From an uncultured Rhodospirillales bacterium (GTDB taxonomy: Bacteria; Pseudomonadota; Alphaproteobacteria; Acetobacterales; Acetobacteraceae): a stretch of 11,370 bases of DNA. Every line of letters starts with the position of its first letter. Within the stretch, counting starts at the first letter, position 1. The notes under the pieces are model-generated. The model was not told where the DNA came from. It ran no database searches and worked only from the letters and a program-made list of their open reading frames with translations. A program made the position numbers and the translations under genes. Below, in pieces: positions 1 through 7,443 of this stretch. The DNA lies in the NCBI GenBank assembly GCA_903844785.1, contig CAIMVB010000231.1, positions 1 to 11,370 of the forward strand. Direction: 5' to 3'.

Positions 1-1356
1 CTCGCGGAATCCTGGGAAGCGACGCCGGATGGCAAGACCATCACTTTCAAGCTCCGCCAAGGTGTGACCTGGCACGATGGAAAGCCCTTCACTTCGGCGG
101 ATGTGCAATTCACGGCGATGGAGATGTGGAAGAAGATCCTGAATTACGGATCAACTTTGCAATTGTTCCTGGATGCGGTGGACACGCCAGACGCGCATAC
201 CGCGATCTTCCGCTACAGCCGGCCCATGCCGCTGAACCTTTTGCTGCGCGCGCTGCCTGATCTTGGCTATGTTTCGGCGAAGCATGTCTATGAAGGCACG
301 GATATTCGCCAGAATCCGGCCAATACCGCACCGATGGGCACCGGGCCCTTCCGCTTTGTGCAATATGAACGTGGACAATTCATCATCGCGGATCGCAACC
401 CGAATTACTGGCGCAACAACCTGCCCTATCTGGACCGCGTGGTCTGGCGCGTGGTGACGGACCGTTCCGCCGCCGCCGCGCAGATGGAAAGCGGACAATT
501 GCTGTTCAGCCCGTTTTCGGCGCTATCCATCGCAGATTTCACGCGGCTTGGCCGTGACCCGCGCTTTGAAGTGACCACGCGCGGCAATGAAGGCAATGCG
601 CGCACGAATACGCTGGAATTCAATTTCCGCAATCCGGTCCTGGCCGATATTCGCGTCCGCCGCGCCATCGCCCATGCCTTGGATATTCCCTTCTTCATCG
701 AAAACTTCTTGGGCACCTTCGCCAAGGCTGGAACGGGGCCCATTCCCACCACCTCGCCCGATTTCTACCCGGCGAATATGCCGCAATACCCTTTCAACCG
801 CGCCCAGGCGAACCGCCTGCTGGACGAGGCCGGCCATCGCCGTGGTGCGGGCGGCGTGCGCTTCACTCTGCGCCTGACGCCCGCCCCTTGGGGGGAAGAT
901 ATCGCGCTTTGGTCCACCTTCATCCAGCAATCGCTGAATGAGGTTGGCATTAAGGTCGAAATCATTCGCTTGGATGCGGCGGGTTTCCTGCGCACCGTCT
1001 ATAATGACTGGAATTTCGATCTGGCGACAGGCTGGCACCAGTATCGCAATGACCCCGCAGTTTCCACTACGGTTTGGTATCGTTCCGGCCAGAACAAGGG
1101 CGCGCCCTGGACCAATCAATGGGGCTGGACGGATGCAGAAACCGATCGGCTGATTGACGCCGCCGCAACGGAATTGGACCCTGCGCGGCGCAAGGCGCTT
1201 TATGCGGATTTCGTGCGCCGGGCGAATACGGAATTGCCGCTTTGGATGCCGATTGAACAAATCTTTGTCTCGGTCATCAATAAGCGCCTGCGCAATCATT
1301 CCAATACACCGCGCTGGGCTTCTTCTTCCTGGCATGATCTCTGGCTCGCTTCCTGA
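1..1356 (+). CDS. ABC transporter substrate-binding protein, family 5 (peptide/nickel type), 5'-truncated by window edge
   Basis: This is the extracytoplasmic solute receptor of a Dpp/Opp-type importer. It would bind a peptide, nickel chelate or similar small solute in the periplasm and pass it to the permeases encoded directly downstream. The reading frame is open from base 1, ahead of the first ATG at 64, and already encodes family sequence there (AESWEATPDGKT, then LRQGVTWHDGKPF, the hallmark SBP_bac_5 segment). The visible 451 residues lack the signal peptide and first strands; full family members are usually about 500-540 residues, so roughly 60-90 are missing. Further family segments are PMGTGPFRF near visible residue 114, the NFRNPVLADIRVRRAIAHAL stretch near 210, and a C-terminal ELPLWMP segment. 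The TGA stop lies 17 bases before the first permease gene. The substrate cannot be read from the sequence; the family call is secure, the ligand is not. Confidence 0.93.
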   Translation, partial: LAESWEATPDGKTITFKLRQGVTWHDGKPFTSADVQFTAMEMWKKILNYGSTLQLFLDAVDTPDAHTAIFRYSRPMPLNLLLRALPDLGYVSAKHVYEGTDIRQNPANTAPMGTGPFRFVQYERGQFIIADRNPNYWRNNLPYLDRVVWRVVTDRSAAAAQMESGQLLFSPFSALSIADFTRLGRDPRFEVTTRGNEGNARTNTLEFNFRNPVLADIRVRRAIAHALDIPFFIENFLGTFAKAGTGPIPTTSPDFYPANMPQYPFNRAQANRLLDEAGHRRGAGGVRFTLRLTPAPWGEDIALWSTFIQQSLNEVGIKVEIIRLDAAGFLRTVYNDWNFDLATGWHQYRNDPAVSTTVWYRSGQNKGAPWTNQWGWTDAETDRLIDAAATELDPARRKALYADFVRRANTELPLWMPIEQIFVSVINKRLRNHSNTPRWASSSWHDLWLAS

Positions 1357-1373
1357 AGCGCGCCTGATTTCTA

Positions 1374-2360
1374 ATGCGGGTATTGAGCCTCGCCGCGCGG
1401 CGATTGGCAGCGTCCTTGCCGACGCTGCTGATCATTCTGGCCGGCATGTTCCTGCTGCTGCAATTGGCGCCAGGCGATACGGTGGATGCGCTGATTGCTC
1501 AGATGGGTGGCGGCGGCGACGCGGCCATGGCCGAGGAGCTGCGCCGCTTCTATGGGCTTGATCTTTCCATCCCGGCGCAGCTTGGCAATTACCTGTGGCG
1601 ACTGATCCGCTTTGACCTCGGCTTCTCAGCCATTTACGGCAAGCCCGTAGCCACCGTTATTTTTGAACGCCTACCAGCGACGCTTGCTTTAATGACCGCC
1701 GCACTTTCCTTCGCGTTTTTCGTGGGGCTGGTGCTGGGCGTTATCGCCGCCAAGCGCGTGAATGGCTGGCCCGATACGGTGATTTCCACCCTTGGGCTGC
1801 TTTTCTACGCCACACCTTCCTTTTGGTTTGGGCTGATGGCGATTGTGTTTTTCTCGGTCCATCTGCAATGGCTGCCCGCCGGCGGGTTTGAGGATGTAGC
1901 CGCGGGCCTGACGGGCTTTGCGCGGTTGCGCGATATTGCCGCACATCTCGTGCTGCCCACCCTCACGCTTGGGCTGATCTTCCTCGCGATTTATCTGCGC
2001 ATCATGCGCGCTTCCATGCTGGAAGTGCTGACGCTGGATTTCGTGCGCACCGCGCGTGCCAAGGGGCTGGATGAAACGCGCGTGATGGTGCGCCACGTGC
2101 TGCGCAATGCCATGCTGCCCATGGTGACGCTGATTGGCTTGCAGGCCGGCACCATGCTGGGCGGTTCCGTGGTGGTGGAAAGCGTGTTTTCCCTGCCGGG
2201 GCTTGGGCGGCTTGCCTATGAAGCGGTGGTGCAGCGGGATTTGAATACGCTGCTTGGGATTGTGTTCATCTCCGCCATGCTGGTGATTTTCGTGAATTTC
2301 CTGGTGGATTTGCTTTATGCGCGGCTTGATCCGCGCATCGGCACCGGGGGCGCGCCCTGA
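1374..2360 (+). CDS. ABC transporter permease, DppB/OppB type
   Basis: This is one of two inner-membrane subunits forming the translocation path of the importer. The 328-residue length is typical of DppB. The first membrane segment is at about 11-31, followed by a periplasmic domain with the family segment LAPGDTVDAL. Further hydrophobic segments lie near 101-126, 136-162, 188-210, 250-275 and 290-315. The cytoplasmic EAA loop that docks on the ATPase is at 223-249 (ARAKGLDETRVMVRHVLRNA). The segment ESVFSLPGLGRLAYEAV at 269-285 is also typical of DppB. The ATG at 1374 follows the binding-protein stop by 17 bases and is the first one giving the N-terminal membrane segment; no strong ribosome binding site is visible. 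Its TGA shares one base with the ATG of the next gene (TGATG), which suggests translational coupling. Confidence 0.95.
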   Translation: MRVLSLAARRLAASLPTLLIILAGMFLLLQLAPGDTVDALIAQMGGGGDAAMAEELRRFYGLDLSIPAQLGNYLWRLIRFDLGFSAIYGKPVATVIFERLPATLALMTAALSFAFFVGLVLGVIAAKRVNGWPDTVISTLGLLFYATPSFWFGLMAIVFFSVHLQWLPAGGFEDVAAGLTGFARLRDIAAHLVLPTLTLGLIFLAIYLRIMRASMLEVLTLDFVRTARAKGLDETRVMVRHVLRNAMLPMVTLIGLQAGTMLGGSVVVESVFSLPGLGRLAYEAVVQRDLNTLLGIVFISAMLVIFVNFLVDLLYARLDPRIGTGGAP

Positions 2361-3202
2361 TGGCTGCGCTTAAACGTTTTGCGCTGGCCTATTTGCGCAA
2401 TCCCGCGGCGGGCCTTGGGCTTTTACTGCTGATTGCCATCATCGCCATGGCGCTGACGGCGGATTGGTTCTTCCCACGAGACCCGCTTTCCCTGGCCGGG
2501 CGGCCCTTGCAATGGCCAGGCGCCAATCCGCGCTTTCCCTTGGGCACGGATAATTCCGGGCGCGATATTGCGGCGCAAATCTTTCATGGCGCGCGGGTTT
2601 CGCTGCTGATTGGGTTGGTTGCGACCTCCATCGCCGTTGCCATTGGCATCGTGATCGGTGCGCTAGCTGGTTATTATGGCGGTGTGGTTGATGATGTGCT
2701 GATGCGCCTGACCGAGGCCTTTCAGACGCTGCCGAATTTCCTGCTTTTGCTGGTGCTGGTTTCCATCTTCGGATCGGAACTCATAACCGTTGTGGTGGCG
2801 ATTGGCGTGGTTTCCTGGCCCGCCACGGCGCGGCTGACGCGCGCCGAATTTCTCACGCTGCGCAACCGCGAATTCGTGCAAGCCTGTCGCGGGCTTGGCA
2901 TGGGCGATGGGCGCATCATTTTTCGCGAAATTCTGCCCAATGCGCTGCCGCCGGTGATTGTCTATGCCAGTGTTGTCATGGCGGTCGCGATATTGCTCGA
3001 AAGCGCCTTGGCGTTCCTCAGGCTGTCCGATCCCAATGTCGCTTCCTGGGGCAATCTGATTGGGCTTGGGCGCGATGTACTCCGCGTACAATGGTATGTT
3101 TCGGCCATTCCGGGCATTGCCATTTTGCTGACGGTGCTGGCTGTCTCCCTTGTTGGGCAGGGCTTGAATGATGCGCTCAATCCAAGGCTCAAGGGCAGAT
3201 GA
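2360..3202 (+). CDS. ABC transporter permease, DppC/OppC type
   Basis: This is the second inner-membrane subunit of the importer and pairs with the DppB-type protein. It has 280 residues. An N-terminal segment at about 18-36 is followed by the diagnostic DppC/OppC stretch LGTDNSGRDI at 61-70 and HGARVSLLIG at 76-85. The EAA loop is at 172-198, around ACRGLGMGDGRIIFREILPN, and a C-terminal membrane segment is near 248-268. The start overlaps the upstream stop by one base, and its own stop overlaps the ATPase start by four bases (ATGA), so B, C and the ATPase form one translational unit. It lacks the long N-terminal extension of YejE, so it is closer to ordinary DppC. Confidence 0.95.
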   Translation: MAALKRFALAYLRNPAAGLGLLLLIAIIAMALTADWFFPRDPLSLAGRPLQWPGANPRFPLGTDNSGRDIAAQIFHGARVSLLIGLVATSIAVAIGIVIGALAGYYGGVVDDVLMRLTEAFQTLPNFLLLLVLVSIFGSELITVVVAIGVVSWPATARLTRAEFLTLRNREFVQACRGLGMGDGRIIFREILPNALPPVIVYASVVMAVAILLESALAFLRLSDPNVASWGNLIGLGRDVLRVQWYVSAIPGIAILLTVLAVSLVGQGLNDALNPRLKGR

Positions 3203-4800
3203 GCGCGGTGCTTTCCCTCCAAGGCCTGACCGTCGCCCTGCCGCGCGGGGCGGATCGGCCTGAGGCGCTGCGTCAGGTATCGCTTGATCTCAACGCCGGA
3301 GAAATCCTGTGTGTGGTCGGCGAAAGCGGCTCCGGCAAATCCATGATGGCGAGTGCCATCATGCGCCTACTGCCCGGCAATGTACGTATCGCGGGCGGCA
3401 GCATCCTGTTTGAAGGGCGTGACCTGACGCAGGTGGATGAGGCCGCGATGCGCGCGCTGCGCGGAGCGCGCATCGCCATGGTATTCCAGGAACCCATGAC
3501 CGCGCTAAACCCACTGCGCAGCATTGGTGATCAAATCGCGGAGATGTTCCGCATCCATACCAGCCTGAGCACAAGTGAAATCGAAGCCCGCGTGCTGGCG
3601 CTATTGGCCGAGGTCCGCATCCCCGAACCCGCCCAGGCCGCCCGCGCCTTTCCGCATGAGCTATCCGGCGGGCAGCGCCAGCGCGCCATGATTGCGATGG
3701 CGCTCGCGCTCGATCCGCTGGTGCTGATTGCCGATGAACCGACCACGGCGCTTGATGTCACCACTCAGGCGCAAATCCTGGCGCTGATCCGTGATTTGCA
3801 GCAGCGCAAGGGCACGGCGGTGCTGTTTATTACGCATGATTTTGGCGTGGTGGCGGAAATTGCTGATCGCGTTGCCGTCATGCAGCATGGGCTTTTGGTG
3901 GAACAGGGCAAGGCCGCCGATGTTTTGCATCAGCCCCAGCATGATTACACCAAGGCGCTGATCGCCGCTGTTCCACCGCTGAAGGCCCCGCCACCGCGTG
4001 CGATTTCCAGCGAAACCATCCTAACGCTCGAATGCGTGCAAAAAACCTATCGCAGCGGCGGCTTGTTCGGGCGCAAGCGGCGCGAGGTCCATGCGGTGCG
4101 TGACGTGACACTTTCCTTGCCCAAGGGCGGCACGCTTGGCGTAGTGGGCGAATCAGGTTCCGGCAAATCTACGCTGGCGCGCTGCATCACGCGCTTGGTG
4201 CAGGCCGATGGTGGTGCCATTCGCCTTGATGGTCTTGACCTGCTGCATTTGTCGAAGCGCGAGGCACGGCAAGCCGCGCGACGCATCCAAATGGTGTTTC
4301 AGGACCCCTATGCCTCGCTCAATCCCCGCCGCCGTGCGGGTGAGCTTGTGGCGCAAGGCCCGATGATCCATGGCATGGCGCGCGAAGCCGCCATGGCCAA
4401 GGCGCGGGAATTATTCGCCCTGGTCGGGCTTGATCCGGCAGCGATTGAACGCTTTCCGCATGAATTTTCCGGCGGCCAGCGTCAGCGCATTGGGCTTGCG
4501 CGCGCGCTGGCAATGGAGCCGGAAGTGCTGGTGGCGGATGAACCGGTCTCGGCTCTTGATGTATCTGTGCAGGCGCAGGTCTTGAAGCTGCTCGCGCAGT
4601 TGCGCGAAAGGCTTGGGCTTTCGATTGTCTTCATCACGCATGATCTGCGCGTGGCGGCGCAGGTTTGTGATCTGGTCGCGGTCATGAAGGATGGCGTGGT
4701 GGTGGAACACGGCCCCATCGCGCAAGTTTTCGAGGCACCGCGCCATGCCTATACGCAGGCGCTGCTGGCTTCCGTACCCGGGCGGGGTTTTGGCGCGTAA
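3199..4800 (+). CDS. ABC transporter ATP-binding protein with two fused nucleotide-binding domains (DppD-DppF fusion)
   Basis: This cytoplasmic ATPase powers the importer. The 533 residues carry two complete ATPase domains in one chain. Domain 1: Walker A GESGSGKS at 41-48, Q-loop Q97, signature LSGGQ at 155-159, Walker B ending D179-E180, switch His213. Domain 2: Walker A GESGSGKS at 317-324, Q-loop Q368, signature FSGGQ at 423-427, Walker B ending D447-E448, switch His481. Both sites keep the catalytic Glu and switch His, so both look active. Each half ends with the oligopeptide-ABC C-terminal region (HDYTKALIAAVPP and HAYTQALLASVPG). The same domain layout is seen in YejF and GsiA; most Dpp systems have two separate ATPases. 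An AAGG-like purine run lies upstream of the ATG. It ends four bases from the convergent MFS gene, leaving no room for a dedicated terminator. Confidence 0.95.
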   Translation: MSAVLSLQGLTVALPRGADRPEALRQVSLDLNAGEILCVVGESGSGKSMMASAIMRLLPGNVRIAGGSILFEGRDLTQVDEAAMRALRGARIAMVFQEPMTALNPLRSIGDQIAEMFRIHTSLSTSEIEARVLALLAEVRIPEPAQAARAFPHELSGGQRQRAMIAMALALDPLVLIADEPTTALDVTTQAQILALIRDLQQRKGTAVLFITHDFGVVAEIADRVAVMQHGLLVEQGKAADVLHQPQHDYTKALIAAVPPLKAPPPRAISSETILTLECVQKTYRSGGLFGRKRREVHAVRDVTLSLPKGGTLGVVGESGSGKSTLARCITRLVQADGGAIRLDGLDLLHLSKREARQAARRIQMVFQDPYASLNPRRRAGELVAQGPMIHGMAREAAMAKARELFALVGLDPAAIERFPHEFSGGQRQRIGLARALAMEPEVLVADEPVSALDVSVQAQVLKLLAQLRERLGLSIVFITHDLRVAAQVCDLVAVMKDGVVVEHGPIAQVFEAPRHAYTQALLASVPGRGFGA

Positions 4801-4804
4801 ACTT

Positions 4805-6004
4805 TCAGACCGCGCGGGCCGAGGCGCGCCACAGCACAATCCCCACCGCCAAAGCCGGCGCACCGCAAAGCAAAAAGCCCATGCCATGGCTATTCGTCAC
4901 GACAAGCTGCGCGGCATAGATCACGGGCAGAATGAAAGCGCCGACCTGGCCGAAGGAAAGCACGCCCCCCGTGGCCGCGCCGCGCATGCCAGGTGGTGCG
5001 AGCCGCGCCGCTTCGGACAGCAACACACCATGCCAGGACATGGCGGTGGCACTCATCACCGTTGCGATGGCCGCGATCAGCAGCGGATGCCAATCGGCGC
5101 CATAAAGGCTCATCAGCGCAGCACTGGCGGCCATGCCAAGGGAAAGCCCCGCCATGACGCGGCGTGGTGCGACGCGTCCACTGCTCAGCCAGCCCCAGAA
5201 AATGCGCATCGGCACGGCAATCACCATGGCAATGGCAAACATCAGCCCCGCCGCCGCCAGATCGTAATTCAGCGCGGTCAGATACAGCACGTAATAGCTG
5301 GTGAAGGCCGTTTGCAGGCCGTTGAAGGCAAAGCAGGCCAGCGATAATTCGCGCAAATCCTTGGCGCGCAGCACCGCGGTCAGCGTGGTGCGGAAATCAG
5401 AAAAGTGAAAGCTGCGGCTAGGTACACGATCCGCATCGAATTCGCCGCGCAGCGGTTCCAGCATAACCGCAAACAGAAAGCAGGCGCCGGCGGTTACCAG
5501 CAAGGCACCACTCCACCCCCAATAACCGGTCATCCAGGGACCAAGTAGCCCCGCCAATAAAAGCCCCGCCGGCACCGCGGTTTGCTTGATGGAAAACACC
5601 AAGGGCGCCTGTTTCGGTGGGGAATAACGCCCAAGCAGATGCGAACTCGCGGGCGTGGAAGTCGCGGCACCGCCACCGCCGATGATCGCCGAGATCAGGA
5701 AAAACAGCAGCGGCCCTGCGGCGGCGAGTGCCATGCCAGCGGCCAGAAACACCAGCGCCACCTGGCTCATGCGGAGCGCGCCATAGCGGATGATGAAACT
5801 GCCGCAGCCAAGCTGAAACATCAGCGAAGCCAGCGCCGCGGCGCCAACATAAACCCCGACCAAGGCAGGGTCTATGTGCAAATCCTCGATAATGGCGGGT
5901 GCGATCACAAGCGGCAGGGTGCGACCAATGGAAGCAAAGGTCTGCTGCACGAACATGGCGCCAAGCGCCAAGTACAAAAGTCTCTTCGCCGTATCCGCTA
6001 CCAT
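4805..6004 (-). CDS. MFS transporter, substrate unknown
   Basis: This is a secondary transporter of the major facilitator superfamily in the inner membrane. Its 399 residues contain about twelve hydrophobic segments in two halves, separated by a polar cytoplasmic loop at about 185-220. A degenerate motif A lies in the loop between helices 2 and 3 (GSFIIRYGALR, 68-78), lacking the usual Asp. A second motif-A-like loop, GWLSSGRVAPRR, is at 271-282. The segment SIKQTAVPAG at 138-147 is typical of a bacterial MFS subgroup of uncharacterised specificity. The ATG at 6004 gives a sensible start just before helix 1, but no ribosome binding site is visible upstream and the frame stays open some way further, so the start is the least certain part. 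It could be transcribed from its own promoter or by read-through from der, 75 bases upstream. Nothing in the sequence shows the cargo. Confidence 0.9.
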   Translation of the reverse strand: MVADTAKRLLYLALGAMFVQQTFASIGRTLPLVIAPAIIEDLHIDPALVGVYVGAAALASLMFQLGCGSFIIRYGALRMSQVALVFLAAGMALAAAGPLLFFLISAIIGGGGAATSTPASSHLLGRYSPPKQAPLVFSIKQTAVPAGLLLAGLLGPWMTGYWGWSGALLVTAGACFLFAVMLEPLRGEFDADRVPSRSFHFSDFRTTLTAVLRAKDLRELSLACFAFNGLQTAFTSYYVLYLTALNYDLAAAGLMFAIAMVIAVPMRIFWGWLSSGRVAPRRVMAGLSLGMAASAALMSLYGADWHPLLIAAIATVMSATAMSWHGVLLSEAARLAPPGMRGAATGGVLSFGQVGAFILPVIYAAQLVVTNSHGMGFLLCGAPALAVGIVLWRASARAV

Positions 6005-6022
6005 GAAAAACAGACTGACCCC

Positions 6023-6055
6023 GCAAAGACGCGCAAGCCTAGGCGCGTTTTGCTG
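6023..6055 (-). terminator. possible weak terminator hairpin between der and the MFS gene
   Basis: An ACGCGC/GCGCGT stem (6029-6034 with 6043-6048) encloses an 8-base loop. It is flanked by AAA on the left and TTTT on the right, so a U-containing tail exists in both directions (CUUU for the minus strand). It lies downstream of the der stop and before the MFS start. An alternative fold uses the GCCTAGGC palindrome inside. The stem is short and the U-tract poor, so this is tentative. Confidence 0.35.
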
Positions 6056-6079
6056 TGGGCGAAAGATGCGCCGGACAGC

Positions 6080-7429
6080 TTAGCCTTCATCCTCGGCATA
6101 GGGATTGCGCGGGGATCGCAATTGCAGCCGGATCGGCACGCCCGGCATGGTGAAATGCTCACGGAAAGAATTCACCAAATAGCGTCGGTAATCCTCGGGC
6201 AGCACATCAGCGCGCGTGCCAAAGATCACCATTGTAGGCGGGCGGGCCTTGGGCATGGTGGCGTAGCGGAGCTTGATGCGCTTGCCATCGACCAAAGGCG
6301 GCTGATGCCGCGCAAGCGCCGCTTCGAACCAGCGATTAACCTCCCCGGTTGGGATACGCCGGTTCCATAACGCATAGGTGGCGCGCACGGCCGGCATCAA
6401 CTTATCCACGCCGCGCCCCGTCGCCGCCGAAAGCGGCACAACGGTAACGCCCTTGGACTGCGCGAGTGATGTCATCAGCGCATCTTCCACCCGCCGCCGC
6501 GCCGCGTTGCGGTCTTCCACCGCATCCCATTTATTGAGCGCAATCACCAAGGCGCGGCCTTCGCGTTCCGCAAGGCGGGCAATGCGCAAATCCTGTTCAT
6601 CCATGCCAAGTGGCGCATCCAGCACCAGCACCACCACTTCCGCTTCCTTGAGCGCCGCAAGGGTGGACGCGACCGACATCTGCTCCAGCGTTTCCTGCAC
6701 GCGGGCCTTTTTGCGCATCCCGGCAGTATCCACCAAGCGCACCTCGCCGCCTGTGGAATCGCGCCATTGCACAGCAACCGCATCGCGCGTCAGGCCGGGT
6801 TCGGGGCCGGTGATCATGCGGTCTTCACCGAGCAGCGCATTCAAAAGCGTGGATTTGCCAGCATTCGGCCGGCCCACAATGGCAAGGCGGAGCGGGCGGT
6901 CCGCCTCAGTCGCTTCTTCCTCATCCTCGGGCGCGGGGCCAAGCTTGGCGGCGATTTCATCATGCAAATTGCCAAAGCCATCGCCATGTTCAGAACTGAC
7001 CGGCACGGGGTCGCCAAGACCCAATTCAAAGGCTTCCATGGCGGCGGTGGTGCCGGCGCGGCCCTCGGCCTTATTCGCCACCACAAGCACTGGCACCCGC
7101 ACACGTCGCAGCCACGCCGCAAAAGCGCGATCGGCAGGCGTGATCCCGGCGCGCGCATCCATTACAAACAGCGCGAGCGAGGCGCCACGCAGCGCGGCCT
7201 CGGAACTCGCGCGCATGCGGCCAGGTACGGTATCGGGTGGGGCTTCCTCAAGACCGGCAGTGTCCACCAAAGTGACATCACGCCCGGCGATGCGCGCGGT
7301 CACTTCCTTCCGGTCACGCGTCACACCCGGCGTGTCATGCACCAAAGCAATACGGCGCTGAGCCAGCCGATTGAACAGAGTGGATTTGCCGACATTGGGC
7401 CGGCCCAGAATGACAATGGTGGGCTGCAT
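6080..7429 (-). CDS. der: ribosome-assembly GTPase Der (EngA)
   Basis: Der is an essential cytoplasmic GTPase needed for maturation of the 50S ribosomal subunit. It is unique in having two GTPase domains in tandem. Domain 1: P-loop GRPNVGKST at 9-17, DTAG at 56-59, and a G4 motif NKAE at 119-122. An acidic linker is at about 168-177. Domain 2: P-loop GRPNAGKST at 186-194, DTAGM at 234-238 and NKWD at 299-302. The C-terminal KH-like domain follows, with family segments GEVNRWFE and KLRYATM, and the protein ends PRNPYAEDEG. The 449-residue length is normal. Glu replaces the consensus Asp in the first G4 motif, a variation I recall from other alphaproteobacterial Der proteins. It starts 14 bases after the bamB stop, with no clear ribosome binding site, so it is likely the last gene of the yfgM-bamB-der unit. 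Confidence 0.98.
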   Translation of the reverse strand: MQPTIVILGRPNVGKSTLFNRLAQRRIALVHDTPGVTRDRKEVTARIAGRDVTLVDTAGLEEAPPDTVPGRMRASSEAALRGASLALFVMDARAGITPADRAFAAWLRRVRVPVLVVANKAEGRAGTTAAMEAFELGLGDPVPVSSEHGDGFGNLHDEIAAKLGPAPEDEEEATEADRPLRLAIVGRPNAGKSTLLNALLGEDRMITGPEPGLTRDAVAVQWRDSTGGEVRLVDTAGMRKKARVQETLEQMSVASTLAALKEAEVVVLVLDAPLGMDEQDLRIARLAEREGRALVIALNKWDAVEDRNAARRRVEDALMTSLAQSKGVTVVPLSAATGRGVDKLMPAVRATYALWNRRIPTGEVNRWFEAALARHQPPLVDGKRIKLRYATMPKARPPTMVIFGTRADVLPEDYRRYLVNSFREHFTMPGVPIRLQLRSPRNPYAEDEG

Positions 7430-7443
7430 AAGCTGGCTGGGCC

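Noticed and set aside
523..1335. Minus-strand open frame of 270 codons opposite the substrate-binding protein gene
   Set aside because: Antisense to a clear family-5 binding protein; no recognisable domain.
5418..6026. Alternative minus-strand frame overlapping the MFS gene
   Set aside because: Frame-shifted shadow; it lacks the membrane helices seen in the real MFS frame.
5582..6370. Plus-strand open frame of 262 codons across the MFS/der junction
   Set aside because: It runs antisense to the starts of the MFS gene and the end of der; the basic, Gln/His-rich translation shows no family.
6378..7361. Plus-strand open frame of 327 codons opposite der
   Set aside because: It lies entirely antisense to der, whose motifs are intact; the Ser/Arg/Ala-rich translation is typical of a shadow frame in G+C-rich DNA.
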